Positions 8,185-17,327 of a stretch of 64,000 nt of DNA are shown here, piece after piece. Numbering within the stretch: the first letter of the stretch is position 1; each line of letters opens with the position of its first letter. The position numbers and the translations under genes were made by a program. The notes below the pieces were generated by a model, which was not told where the DNA came from, searched no databases, and saw only the letters and a list, made by a program, of their open reading frames with translations. The stretch comes from Paenisporosarcina quisquiliarum_A. GTDB taxonomy: Bacteria; Bacillota; Bacilli; Bacillales_A; Planococcaceae. The DNA is taken from assembly GCF_043641925.1 (NCBI RefSeq), contig NZ_JBHZRU010000003.1, positions 62,001-126,000 of the forward strand, in the 5' to 3' direction.

Positions 8185-10041
8185 TTAAATTTTAAATTCA
8201 TTTATGACTTTTCTAAGTTGGTCGGCTTGTTCGGATAGTTCCACAGCAGATGCATTAATTTCTTGCATAGCTGCTGAACCTTGTTCTGCAGCTGCGGCAC
8301 TTGTTTCTGAATTCATAGCGGTATTTTCAGCAATTTGATTTACCTCTACAAATGAGGATGCCACTTCTTGAGAATAAGTAAGGGTTTGTTCGATTTGGTT
8401 GACCATTTTCTCAATAATTTGAATGGTATCGTTCGTTTGATACATAATCTTTTCAAGTGAACTATTCGTTTCATTTGCTACCTCTACACCACGAATAACT
8501 GTTTGAACTCCATCATGATTTTGTTTTACGATAGCTTTCACTTCATGTTGGATTGAACTTACAATGCCTGTGACTTCCTTAGCTGCCTTCTGGGATTGTT
8601 CAGCAAGCTTTCTTACCTCATCAGCAACAACAGCAAATCCGCGTCCATGCTCGCCTGCACGAGCCGCTTCAATTGCAGCATTTAATGCTAGAAGATTCGT
8701 TTGTTCGGAAATATCTGTAATGGTGCGAATAATGGAAGTGATTTCATTTGATTTTTTACCCAGAGCTTCTACAGTTTCTGTTGTATTTGCCATCGTTTCT
8801 TCTATGGACATCATCACGTTAGAAGAATGTTGTACCGATTGACCACCTTCGTAGGCTGCTTCTTTCATCTGGTCCGTCGCTTTAATTACTTGATGTGCGT
8901 CATTACTTAAATATCTTGCAGATTCTTCAAGTAAATTCATTTTTTGAACAGCTAATGTCATACTTCTCATCGTTTGTTCACTACCTGCAGCGATTTCGTT
9001 CGTTGTATCAGCAATTGATTGGATGGTATAGGATGTTTGATCTGCCGAAGCCATCAATTGTTGTCCGCTTGACGATACATTTTCTGCAAGATCTCTCACT
9101 CGTTTAACAAGTTCACCAATTGATTCGATTAATGTATTTGTACTACCAGCGATTTGTGCAAATTCATCATTTGTTTTAACCTTAACTCTTCTTGTTAAAT
9201 CTCCGCCTGCGTTTGCAATATCTAAAATAGAGGTATTGATAACATACGTATTTCTTCGAATGGATTTATAAAGGAAGAATCCAAATGAAATGGCTAATAA
9301 CACTGAAATAGTGGTAAGGATTAAGAAAATAAGTAATGAACGATTTGTTTCTGCTTCAAGTTGCTTTATTTGGGCATTATTTTGATTAGCCAATAACTCA
9401 TTCATCATGCCTATATGAACATCAATATAATCCATTGCTGTTTTTCCGTTACCAGCCATAATTAAGCGTTGTGCGTTTTCAATACCTAATTCATCGCGTG
9501 CTTTTACAACTCGTTCAGAATACTGTATATATGTATTGTAGAATTGTTCAATAGAAGTTAAACTTTTCATTTCTTTTTCTCTATTTTTAAAGGATTTGTT
9601 TAAATTCTTTAAGCTGGTACCAATTGCGTCTTTTTTAGACTTATATGTATTTAGAAAATTATCTTTTCCTGTGATGACATAACTTTGTTCAGCATTTGCC
9701 ATTTTAGAAATATCAGTTGCAAGTTGATTAATCTGTAATTGTTCAGCCATATCTTTCTCTGTAAATTCTTTTAATTCACTTTGTAGTGTTTTTAAATTAG
9801 TAGATGATACAGTAAGCATAGCGATTAGCATGATGACCAGTAGGGAGAAGATAAGAACAATTTTTCCGCGAATTAAGTCCCAAAATTTAGCTCTTTTATC
9901 GTTAAATTGATTGTCTACATTTACTGATTTGTTTTGGCGATTTTTAAAGAAATGTTTTGATGGCTTTTTAGCTTCCTGCTTTTGTTCTGATTTTATTTTC
10001 GGAACCTTGCTTGCTTTACCTAGTTTCTTTAGCACGTACAC
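8185..10041 (-). CDS. Methyl-accepting chemotaxis protein
   Basis: 618 residues. TM1 at about 61-79, an extracytoplasmic helical sensor region with no recognised ligand motif (about 80-233), TM2 at about 234-257, HAMP, and a cytoplasmic signalling domain with the invariant hairpin tip EQTNLLALNAAIEAARAGE. It should sense an external signal and control CheA. Unusual is a 60-residue Lys/Gln-rich cytoplasmic extension before TM1. The only available starts are non-ATG (GTG at 10041 or 10035), because an in-frame TGA lies four codons upstream of 10041; the RBS is weak. The minus-strand upstream region holds a TAAA and a CAATAT reminiscent of a sigma-D promoter, but the match is poor. Confidence 0.92.
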   Translation of the reverse strand: MYVLKKLGKASKVPKIKSEQKQEAKKPSKHFFKNRQNKSVNVDNQFNDKRAKFWDLIRGKIVLIFSLLVIMLIAMLTVSSTNLKTLQSELKEFTEKDMAEQLQINQLATDISKMANAEQSYVITGKDNFLNTYKSKKDAIGTSLKNLNKSFKNREKEMKSLTSIEQFYNTYIQYSERVVKARDELGIENAQRLIMAGNGKTAMDYIDVHIGMMNELLANQNNAQIKQLEAETNRSLLIFLILTTISVLLAISFGFFLYKSIRRNTYVINTSILDIANAGGDLTRRVKVKTNDEFAQIAGSTNTLIESIGELVKRVRDLAENVSSSGQQLMASADQTSYTIQSIADTTNEIAAGSEQTMRSMTLAVQKMNLLEESARYLSNDAHQVIKATDQMKEAAYEGGQSVQHSSNVMMSIEETMANTTETVEALGKKSNEITSIIRTITDISEQTNLLALNAAIEAARAGEHGRGFAVVADEVRKLAEQSQKAAKEVTGIVSSIQHEVKAIVKQNHDGVQTVIRGVEVANETNSSLEKIMYQTNDTIQIIEKMVNQIEQTLTYSQEVASSFVEVNQIAENTAMNSETSAAAAEQGSAAMQEINASAVELSEQADQLRKVINEFKI

Positions 10042-10154
10042 ACCAACTTTTCATGTAATTTTGTATGATATTGATAAGTTTACTTGTTTTAGTCGTAATT
10101 ATCTATACTTTTCTGAATATTATAAGACTTCTTAACTAAAGGGAGAGAGTAAAT

Positions 10155-10385
10155 ATGAATCACACTTTTTATAAATACGCGTTAACATTTAGAGGGGGAC
10201 CTAAATCGGACTTGAGAGCACAGTTTGCAGAAGCCATGTTTTCAGATTTAACATTTCCAAAGCAATCTTCGGATTTTCATGAGCTGTCGCGTTACATAGA
10301 AGAATTAGCACATGAAGATATGAGTGCAACAATTTTTGATGATTTATGGTCTTTATATGAAACGAATGTCCTTTCTCAATCGTAA
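10155..10385 (+). CDS. yozE: YozE family protein
   Basis: 76 residues beginning MNHTFYKYALTFRGG, with FDDLWSLYE near the C-terminus, typical of the YozE SAM-like helical-bundle family. No activity is known. The RBS AAAGGGAGAG precedes the ATG. It lies 32 nt before spo0M and near deoD and ctpA; yozE also lies in the deoD-ctpA neighbourhood in B. subtilis. Confidence 0.85.
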   Translation: MNHTFYKYALTFRGGPKSDLRAQFAEAMFSDLTFPKQSSDFHELSRYIEELAHEDMSATIFDDLWSLYETNVLSQS

Positions 10386-10417
10386 AAGAAAATATAAAGA
10401 TTAAGGGGGAAATATAA

Positions 10418-11188
10418 ATGTCATTTTTCAATAAAATTTTAGCTTCTGTCGGTGTAGGAAATGCAAGAGTAGATACAAAATTAAGTGATTCAATTTTTAC
10501 AGCTGGCAATACGATTTCAGGTGTTACCGAAGTAACTGGTGGTCATACGTCACAAGAAATTGAGAGCATCTATCTAAAGGTTTTTACAACATACGAACGG
10601 GAATCAAATGACAGTAAATACACTGATTCAGTTGCCTTTTTTTCATATAAACTCAATGAACCCTTTACAATTCAAAAAGATGAAATGAAATCATTTCCTT
10701 TTTCGTTCAAGCTACCATTAATTACACCAGTTACAATGGGGAAAACGAGAGTCTGGATTCAAACGAGCTTGGATATCAAAAATTCAGTGGACCCGGGAGA
10801 TAAGGATTTTATTGAAATTCGACCAAATGCTTTTGTTCAAGCTGGATTAAATGCTGCTCAAAATTTAGGACTTATATTAAGAAAAGTGGATTGTGAAGAA
10901 GCTCCTCGAGCTTATAAAGGAATGACTAAATTTGTTCAGGAGTTTGAATTCGTCGCAATAAATGGTCCATTTAAAGGGAAGTTTGATGAGATCGAGTTGG
11001 TTTTCATACCAAAAGAAGACGACCAATATGAATTACTTGTTCAAGTGGACCGTCGTGTTAGAGGATTTACTAGCTTACTTTCTGAAGCCGCTGGTTTAGA
11101 TGAATCATATTTTAGACTGCATTTAACATCTGCAGATTTCCCTCAGCTTGAAAGTCGATTAAAGCAAGAGATTGGCAGGTATGCGTAA
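10418..11188 (+). CDS. spo0M: Sporulation-control protein Spo0M
   Basis: 256 residues, the usual full length. The N-terminal FFNKILASVGVGNARVDT and the GxTISGVTEVTGG strand belong to the arrestin-like Spo0M fold; the C-terminal half (about 135-256) carries the second sandwich. In B. subtilis Spo0M affects entry into sporulation at stage 0 and cell division; no enzymatic activity is known. The RBS AAGGGGGAA is good. A half-length paralogue occurs at 49139-49543. Confidence 0.92.
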   Translation: MSFFNKILASVGVGNARVDTKLSDSIFTAGNTISGVTEVTGGHTSQEIESIYLKVFTTYERESNDSKYTDSVAFFSYKLNEPFTIQKDEMKSFPFSFKLPLITPVTMGKTRVWIQTSLDIKNSVDPGDKDFIEIRPNAFVQAGLNAAQNLGLILRKVDCEEAPRAYKGMTKFVQEFEFVAINGPFKGKFDEIELVFIPKEDDQYELLVQVDRRVRGFTSLLSEAAGLDESYFRLHLTSADFPQLESRLKQEIGRYA

Positions 11189-11255
11189 GTATTTGCATGT
11201 AGTGAAGAAAAACAGTATGATAGTACGGAAATGTCAATAAAGTGAGGTTAAAAAA

Positions 11256-11960
11256 ATGAGTGTTCATATTAATGCAAAAAAAGGCGATATCGCCGATACG
11301 ATTTTACTACCAGGAGATCCACTACGTGCTAAATATATTGCAGAAACGTTTTTAGAAGACGTTGTTCTTTATAATGAAGTTCGTAACATGTTTGGTTACA
11401 CAGGTACTTACAAAGGTAAACGAATTTCAGTACAAGGTACTGGTATGGGTGTACCTTCTATTTCGATTTATGTAACTGAATTAATGAATGAGTATGATGT
11501 TCAAAAACTAATTCGAGTTGGGACTTGTGGATCTATTCATCACGATGTAAAAGTTCGAGATGTAATTATTGCACAGAGTGCATCGACGGATTCAAAAATG
11601 AATGAAATTATTTTCAATGGAATTAATTTCGCTCCAACAGCTGACTTTGATTTACTTTTAAAAGCATATAATGCTGGTAAAGAAAAAGGCTTGAATTTAA
11701 AAGTAGGAAATGTCTTCACAGAAGATGTTTTCTATAATGAGCATGCTGAACACGAAAAATGGGCTCAATACGGTATTTTAGCTTTAGAGATGGAATCTTC
11801 AGCATTATATACCCTAGCAGCTAAGTTTGGTCGTCAAGCACTATCTATCTTAACGGTAAGTGATCATTTACTTACAGGTGAAGTGACTTCTTCTGAAGAA
11901 CGTCAATTAACATTTAACGATATGATTGAAGTGGCTTTAGACGCAGCTATCCAAGATTAA
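11256..11960 (+). CDS. deoD: Purine-nucleoside phosphorylase DeoD
   Basis: 234 residues, hexameric bacterial type. Phosphorolyses purine (deoxy)ribonucleosides to base and (deoxy)ribose-1-phosphate. The start SVHINAKKGDIADTILLPGDPLRAKYIAE, RVGTCGS phosphate-binding loop, FTEDVFY and ALEMESSALY nucleoside-binding segments, and the catalytic Asp in TVSDHLLTGE are all present. The RBS GTGAGGT precedes the ATG. A terminator follows. Confidence 0.97.
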   Translation: MSVHINAKKGDIADTILLPGDPLRAKYIAETFLEDVVLYNEVRNMFGYTGTYKGKRISVQGTGMGVPSISIYVTELMNEYDVQKLIRVGTCGSIHHDVKVRDVIIAQSASTDSKMNEIIFNGINFAPTADFDLLLKAYNAGKEKGLNLKVGNVFTEDVFYNEHAEHEKWAQYGILALEMESSALYTLAAKFGRQALSILTVSDHLLTGEVTSSEERQLTFNDMIEVALDAAIQD

Positions 11961-11976
11961 TTTTACGTTCATGAGA

Positions 11977-12009
11977 AAAGGCTGTCATATGAGAATTGAC
12001 AGCTTTTTT
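11977..12009 (+). terminator. Rho-independent terminator after deoD
   Basis: AAGGCTGTCA pairs with TGACAGCTTT across a 10-nt loop and is followed by six T residues. Confidence 0.88.
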
Positions 12010-12095
12010 CTTTCCGTTAATACATAGAAACTGATAAACTATACATATACATTGAAGCGTATTATTTAGGTTTCGATTTGAAAGTGGTGAATAAT

Positions 12096-13592
12096 TTGGA
12101 CGATCAACAAAACAATCAAGAGCATCAAAACGAGCAAGCTGAAATTGACCATCAAAACGCACCTGCAAGTAAATATATACGGTTAAAACCTTTCTTCTTT
12201 ATCATGTTAATTTTCACCTTGATATTAAGTACAGCAGGTTTAACTATATTCGCTTTAACGTTTGGTGAAGATAAAGTGGTTGAAGTTGGCTCACCTGAGA
12301 GAAGAGAATTCCAAAAATTATATCAAGCTTATGATGATTTAAAAGCTGAATATTACGCTGATATTGACCAAGAAGCATTAGTAAATGGTGCGATTAACGG
12401 TATGATTGATGCACTTGGCGATCCATATTCAGATTATATGAATCAAGATGAAGCTGCTCAATTTGAAGAAAGCATTTCTTCTAGTTTCCAAGGGATTGGT
12501 GCAGAAATCCAAGAACGCAACGGTTTTATTTCCGTCGTTTCACCAATTAAAAACTCACCAGCTGAAAAAGCAGGTATTCTTCCAAATGATCAAATTATCG
12601 CGGTAGATGGTGAAAGTATTCAAGGAATGAGTGCTTCAGAAGCTGTATTGCTGATTCGCGGAGAAAAAGGAACATCGGTCTCTTTAACCATTAAACGTGG
12701 TGATATGAGTGATCCGATGGAAATCACAATCGTTCGTGATGAAATTCCGATTGAAACTGTTTATGCGGAATTATTAGAAGACCAAGTTGCCCATATTCAA
12801 ATTACAAGTTTTTCACAGAACACATATGATGAATTGCTTAAGGCTATTACTGATATGGAAGAAAAGGGTATGAAAGCCATGGTTCTGGATGTCCGACAAA
12901 ATCCAGGTGGTTTATTAACATCGGCCATTGACATTTCGAATTTGTTTGTGGATGCTGGAAAACCGTTATTCCAAACAAAAGTAAAAGATAAAGATGCTGA
13001 AATCTATACAGCTACAAATGGTACAAAAGTTGAAGTGCCTGTCACTCTATTAATCGATGGTGGTAGTGCATCTGCTTCAGAAATTCTAGCTGGTGCCATG
13101 AGCGAATCCGCTGGTACACAATTAATCGGATTGAATACATTCGGTAAAGGTACTGTTCAAACGGCTAATGAATTAAATGATGGATCCAACATGAAATTTA
13201 CAACAGCTAAATGGTTAACCCCAGAAGGTAACTGGATTCATGAAAAAGGAATTGCGCCAGATATTAAAATTGAATATCCTTCTTATACTCAACTGCCTTA
13301 TTTAGATGCATCAGTCGAGTTGAAAACAGGCGTTCTTTCAGATCAAGTTAAGGCAGCAGAAGAAATGCTTGTTGCTATTGGACTTGATACTGGGAAGGTA
13401 GATGGATTATTTGATGAGCAGACTGAAACAGCCATCAAACAAATTCAAAAAGAGAGTGAACTTGAAGAAACAGGTATCTTAACAGGTGACACAACATATG
13501 CCTTAATGGATCGCTTACGCGTTAAAATTGAAAAAGAAGATCCACAGTTGCTCAAAGCAAAAGAATTATTAATGAAAGAATTAGCTAAATAA
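12096..13592 (+). CDS. ctpA: Carboxy-terminal processing protease, S41 family (CtpA/CtpB type)
   Basis: About 498 residues: short polar N-terminus, one membrane helix (about 32-54), PDZ domain (about 110-185), S41 protease core with the catalytic serine in GGSASASEILAGAM and lysine in FGKGTVQT, and a C-terminal peptidoglycan-binding-like domain (about 405-470). Such proteases act outside the membrane; the paralogue CtpB cleaves SpoIVFA during sporulation. Next to deoD and yozE the context matches B. subtilis ctpA. The start is uncertain: TTG at 12096 lies 5 nt after GGTGA, while TTG 12078 and GTG 12084/12087 are in frame. Confidence 0.9.
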   Translation: MDDQQNNQEHQNEQAEIDHQNAPASKYIRLKPFFFIMLIFTLILSTAGLTIFALTFGEDKVVEVGSPERREFQKLYQAYDDLKAEYYADIDQEALVNGAINGMIDALGDPYSDYMNQDEAAQFEESISSSFQGIGAEIQERNGFISVVSPIKNSPAEKAGILPNDQIIAVDGESIQGMSASEAVLLIRGEKGTSVSLTIKRGDMSDPMEITIVRDEIPIETVYAELLEDQVAHIQITSFSQNTYDELLKAITDMEEKGMKAMVLDVRQNPGGLLTSAIDISNLFVDAGKPLFQTKVKDKDAEIYTATNGTKVEVPVTLLIDGGSASASEILAGAMSESAGTQLIGLNTFGKGTVQTANELNDGSNMKFTTAKWLTPEGNWIHEKGIAPDIKIEYPSYTQLPYLDASVELKTGVLSDQVKAAEEMLVAIGLDTGKVDGLFDEQTETAIKQIQKESELEETGILTGDTTYALMDRLRVKIEKEDPQLLKAKELLMKELAK

Positions 13593-13596
13593 TTTG

Positions 13597-13627
13597 AAGC
13601 TGGCCTGTTCAATAGGCCAGCTTTTTT
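13597..13627 (+). terminator. Rho-independent terminator after ctpA
   Basis: AAGCTGGCCT pairs with AGGCCAGCTT over a 7-nt loop and runs into T residues. Confidence 0.92.
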
Positions 13628-13658
13628 CCTAGGATTTTATCGTGAAAGGATGCTTTTT

Positions 13659-14555
13659 ATGAAAGATGTATATTTACTTAGTGGTTTTTTAGGAAGTGGC
13701 AAAACCTCTTTATTAACAGATATCATACGTCAATTTAAAGAAAATGGGTTAAAGCCTGCAGTTATTATGAATGAATTAGGGAAACTTCCGTTCGACTCGC
13801 AATCAGTGGAAGACGATGTCCCTTTAAAAGAAATGTTAGAAGGGTGCATTTGTTGCACGGGTTCCGAGAAAACGGAAGCTCAATTACAAACTTTATTAAC
13901 TGGTGAAACATTTGACGTGTTATTAATAGAAACAACAGGAGCTGCACATCCAGTTGAAGCATTAGACGCGGTTTATTCTCCTCTATTTGCAAAGGAACTG
14001 AATGTAAAAGGAATCGTTACTGTTGTTGATAGTAAACTTTGGCTAGATCGTGAAAAACTTTCACCTCAAATGCGTTCTTTATTCTTAGAACAAATTCGAC
14101 ATTCACATCTTTTGTTAGCCAATAAAATGGATTTATTAACAGATGGTGAACAGGCTAAAGTCATTTTTGAGCTACAAAGTTTTAATTCAACGGCAACACT
14201 GATTCAAACTTCACATGCTAAGTGTCCTCTATCTTATTTAGAAAAAATGAATGGATCGATTACTGAGCATCAAATTGTTCCAGCTCAAATAGGAAAAGAT
14301 CTATCACTTTCAACGCGACTTGTTACTTTTAAACACCCAGTTATCCAAGATCAATTTGAAGATTGGTTAAGAACTTTACCTTCCACAGTTTTTCGAATGA
14401 AAGGTTACGTTCCAATAGAAGGAATAAAAAATCCTATGTTGTTTCAATATTCATACGGGATGGTGCAATGGCTACCTGAATTTGTGAAAATGGAACCTTC
14501 AATTGTTATTATTGGAGAACAAATATCTGAACTCAAAGTTCCTGGAAGTGAGTGA
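13659..14555 (+). CDS. CobW/COG0523 family GTPase (metal chaperone)
   Basis: 298 residues. Walker A GFLGSGKTSLL, the metal-binding GCICC (CxCC) motif that defines COG0523, an ETTGAAHP switch-type segment and NKMDLL (G4, guanine specificity) are all present; the C-terminal CobW_C region is short. Family members insert or traffic metals such as Zn or Co into client proteins. ATG at 13650 is in frame, but AAAGGA (13645-13650) is 8 nt before ATG 13659, which I choose. No Zur box was recognised. A small unknown gene follows after 6 nt. Confidence 0.88.
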   Translation: MKDVYLLSGFLGSGKTSLLTDIIRQFKENGLKPAVIMNELGKLPFDSQSVEDDVPLKEMLEGCICCTGSEKTEAQLQTLLTGETFDVLLIETTGAAHPVEALDAVYSPLFAKELNVKGIVTVVDSKLWLDREKLSPQMRSLFLEQIRHSHLLLANKMDLLTDGEQAKVIFELQSFNSTATLIQTSHAKCPLSYLEKMNGSITEHQIVPAQIGKDLSLSTRLVTFKHPVIQDQFEDWLRTLPSTVFRMKGYVPIEGIKNPMLFQYSYGMVQWLPEFVKMEPSIVIIGEQISELKVPGSE

Positions 14556-14561
14556 ACGGGA

Positions 14562-14822
14562 ATGAAAAGTTTAATAGAAGCATATCAAACGCTTTTTCCA
14601 TTTCGAGGTGCTACACAAACAATTCGATCTTTGAATGACCTTGAATCTATCATAAAGACTGAATTGCTCGATGAATTAACACACCCACGAGTAAGAAAAA
14701 CATCTTCCGAAAAATTAAAACTCGCTTTTTTAAGAATTGACGAAAGTAGACTAGCTGAACATGAGAAAACGAGTCTGAAAGCGTTTTACGAAGAAGTTTT
14801 TAATAGCGTCAATACCTTTTAA
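14562..14822 (+). CDS. Small protein of unknown function downstream of the CobW-type GTPase
   Basis: 86 residues, soluble, predicted mostly helical, with no cysteines and no motif I recognise. It begins 6 nt after the GTPase stop behind a weak ACGGGA, so it is almost certainly cotranscribed with it. A role with the metal-chaperone GTPase is inference from position only. Confidence 0.6.
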   Translation: MKSLIEAYQTLFPFRGATQTIRSLNDLESIIKTELLDELTHPRVRKTSSEKLKLAFLRIDESRLAEHEKTSLKAFYEEVFNSVNTF

Positions 14823-14979
14823 GAAGAAGTTTTTGGGAAATTCTCTAATACTACACATTTTATTGCTATAGAAAGCCTTATACAGCATACCTTTTCAATT
14901 CCGATGGTCACATTGGAAATGATTAGGTATTTTTTTACGAGAATTAACAGATAAGCTAGTTTGCGAGGAGGGATACAAC

Positions 14980-15786
14980 ATGAAAAAAATGTTAATCGGT
15001 TTAACAATGGGAACAATGGTTTTCTCATTAGGTCAAGCTACATCAGCAGAAGCATCATTTTCATCTAATACACCTACTTGTAACACTGAGGTGAAATATG
15101 ACTGGTCAACTAGTAATAAAAATATAGAGTTTGATTCTACTACGCAAAAACAACTAATCGAGCAAATTAATGCTCAATTGGCTGCTAACGGATTCAAACA
15201 AACAATAGATTTCAAAGCACCACAAAAAGCAGCTGCGCCTGCTAAAAAAGAGGCAACTCAACCGGTGGCACAAAAGCCAGCCGAAGCAGCAAAACCTGCA
15301 GCGAAAGCACCAGCTGCACAGCCGGTAGCTTCAACACCCGCTCCAACACAAACTGCTAAGCCAGCAGAAACGCAACAACCAGCTGCAGCACCTGCAGCAG
15401 ATGCTTCAATTTCATCAATTGAACAACAAGTTTTAACATTAACGAATCAAGAACGTGCAAAAGAAGGTTTAAAACCTCTTGCTACTGATTCAGCATTGAT
15501 GGACTCGGCACGTGCAAAATCATCAGATATGAGTAACAATAATTATTTCTCTCATACGAGTCCAACATTAGGTTCACCATTCGATCAAATGAAAGCAAAA
15601 GGTATTCAATACAAAGCCGCAGCTGAAAATATCGCAATGGGACAAAGAACAGCTGCTGAAGTTGTAAAAGGATGGATGGAATCACCAGGTCATAGAGCAA
15701 ATATCATGAACGGTAGTTTTACACACATCGGAATTGGTTATGATGCTCAAGGTCACTACTGGACACAACAATTCATTCAAAAATAA
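14980..15786 (+). CDS. Secreted CAP-domain (SCP/PR1, YkwD-like) protein
   Basis: 268 residues. Signal peptide (about 1-26, ending near TSAEAS), a short N-terminal region with one Cys, a long Ala/Pro/Lys/Gln linker (about 80-140) and a C-terminal CAP domain (about 143-268) with LTNQERAKEGLKPL, YFSHTSP, AAENIAMG, the GHRANIMNG block and HYWTQQF. CAP proteins of spore formers are exported and often cell-wall or spore associated; the biochemical activity is unclear. GGAGGG is 10 nt from the ATG. It stands alone, with its own terminator. Confidence 0.9.
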   Translation: MKKMLIGLTMGTMVFSLGQATSAEASFSSNTPTCNTEVKYDWSTSNKNIEFDSTTQKQLIEQINAQLAANGFKQTIDFKAPQKAAAPAKKEATQPVAQKPAEAAKPAAKAPAAQPVASTPAPTQTAKPAETQQPAAAPAADASISSIEQQVLTLTNQERAKEGLKPLATDSALMDSARAKSSDMSNNNYFSHTSPTLGSPFDQMKAKGIQYKAAAENIAMGQRTAAEVVKGWMESPGHRANIMNGSFTHIGIGYDAQGHYWTQQFIQK

Positions 15787-15792
15787 GTATTT

Positions 15793-15823
15793 AGACCATC
15801 TCATTTCGGTGAGATGGTCTTTT
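15793..15823 (+). terminator. Rho-independent terminator after CAP-domain gene
   Basis: AGACCATCTCA pairs with TGAGATGGTCT over a 6-nt loop, followed by TTTT. Confidence 0.9.
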
Positions 15824-15849
15824 CTATTTATATACATAGTTTTTCGTTT

Positions 15850-15875
15850 AAATAAAGCTTAAATTTCCCATACTC
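15850..15875 (+). promoter_or_regulatory. Possible forespore (sigma-G-like) promoter of the germinant receptor operon
   Basis: CATACTC at 15869-15875 resembles the sigma-F/G -10 element (CATACTA); the A/T-rich TTTAAA about 16 nt upstream is a weak -35. Germinant receptor operons are known sigma-G targets in B. subtilis. Low confidence. Confidence 0.3.
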
Positions 15876-15896
15876 AAAAGATGAGGAGGGGAATTT

Positions 15897-17327
15897 ATGG
15901 AAGCGTATAATAAGCTCGCACCATTTATCAAAACATTATTTCATGATTCAGCCGATTTAATTGTTCGGCCCCTCGATTGGCCAGAAGGGGAAGCTATTCT
16001 ATGTCAATATTCAGTATTAGCTAATCAACGAGCAGTAAATGAACAAATTGATACACTTTCTCAGAAGTTTCAAGAAGGTCAATCCAATTGGGGAGAATCT
16101 TCCAGTTCTACGGTCGAAGTATTTCACGCTGCAAAACTAGTAGAATACGTGAGCAAAGGTGAATCGGTCGTATTATTTAGTGAAACCAACTTATTATTAA
16201 GAATCAATTTGCCTAGTAATACAAACAGATCCGTTATGGAACCTGATAGCGAACATATCATTCAAGGTGCACATGACGGCTTTGTTGAAAACATGGATAT
16301 GAATATTGCATTAGTACGAAAAAGACTAAGTATCCCAGATTTAGTCGTAAAGAAAATGATTATTAGTCAGTCTTCTAATTCACCTATAACTTACATGTAC
16401 ATAGAATCGAAAGTAAGCAAAGTTACCTTAGATGAAATAGAATACCGTTTAAGAAAAATTGAAACGGAATATCTTTTCAGCTCTGGCCAACTAGCTGACT
16501 TTTTAGAAGATACTGTTTGGTCTCCATTTCCACAATTAATGACGACTGAGCGTCCAGATAAAGTGGCAACAAATTTAATGGAGGGTAGAGTTGTCTTAAT
16601 GTTAGACAATACACCAACAGTATTACTAGGTCCTATTACTTTTGCATCGTATTTTCAATCGCCAGATGACTTTAATGGACGTGTTTTAGTTGGTACATTT
16701 TATCGGATATTAAGAATTGTAAGCTTTTTGACAGCCATTTTTTTACCTGCATTTTATATTGCAATCGTAAGTTTTCATTATGAAGTACTTCCATATGAGC
16801 TGAGCAAAACGGTGAAAATAGCTGTTAATGAAATACCTTATCGTCCTGTTATAGAAGCAATGATATTAGAGATAACAATTGAATTAATTCGAGAAGCAAG
16901 TATTCGCTTACCTAGTCCGATTGGGCAAACAATCGGTATTGTAGGTGGATTAGTTATTGGGGATGCAATTGTTAGTGCCGGACTTGTCTCAAATGTGATG
17001 GTAATCGTGGTTGCATTAACAGCTATCTCAAGCTTTGTTATCCCTTCTATAGAAATGAATACAACGATTCGTTTACTAAGATACCCATTTATGCTTGCTG
17101 CTACTGTCCTTGGCTTTTTTGGTATTGTTATTGGAACAATCGTTTTATTTATTCATCTCATTAACTTACGTTCGTTTAAACAACCTTATTTTTATCCGAT
17201 TGTTCCTTTTAGACCAAAAGTATTTAAAGACGTTTTTTTGAGACTTCCTTTTACCAAACCACACAATCAGACAACTTCATTTAGTCCTAAAGAACCTGTG
17301 GAAGAATCGGGTGATTCCAAAGAATGA
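15897..17327 (+). CDS. gerA: Spore germination receptor subunit A (GerA family)
   Basis: 476 residues. A hydrophilic N-terminal domain (about 1-250) with KRLSIPDLVVKKM and YIESKVS, a conserved MEGRVVLMLDNTP segment, then four to five membrane helices with the family signature ELIREASIRLPSPIGQTIGIVGGLVIGDA and a basic C-terminal tail. Together with the B and C subunits it forms the inner spore membrane receptor that responds to nutrients. GAGGAGGGG precedes the ATG; the stop overlaps the B gene start by 4 nt. Germinant specificity cannot be read from sequence. Confidence 0.95.
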   Translation: MEAYNKLAPFIKTLFHDSADLIVRPLDWPEGEAILCQYSVLANQRAVNEQIDTLSQKFQEGQSNWGESSSSTVEVFHAAKLVEYVSKGESVVLFSETNLLLRINLPSNTNRSVMEPDSEHIIQGAHDGFVENMDMNIALVRKRLSIPDLVVKKMIISQSSNSPITYMYIESKVSKVTLDEIEYRLRKIETEYLFSSGQLADFLEDTVWSPFPQLMTTERPDKVATNLMEGRVVLMLDNTPTVLLGPITFASYFQSPDDFNGRVLVGTFYRILRIVSFLTAIFLPAFYIAIVSFHYEVLPYELSKTVKIAVNEIPYRPVIEAMILEITIELIREASIRLPSPIGQTIGIVGGLVIGDAIVSAGLVSNVMVIVVALTAISSFVIPSIEMNTTIRLLRYPFMLAATVLGFFGIVIGTIVLFIHLINLRSFKQPYFYPIVPFRPKVFKDVFLRLPFTKPHNQTTSFSPKEPVEESGDSKE

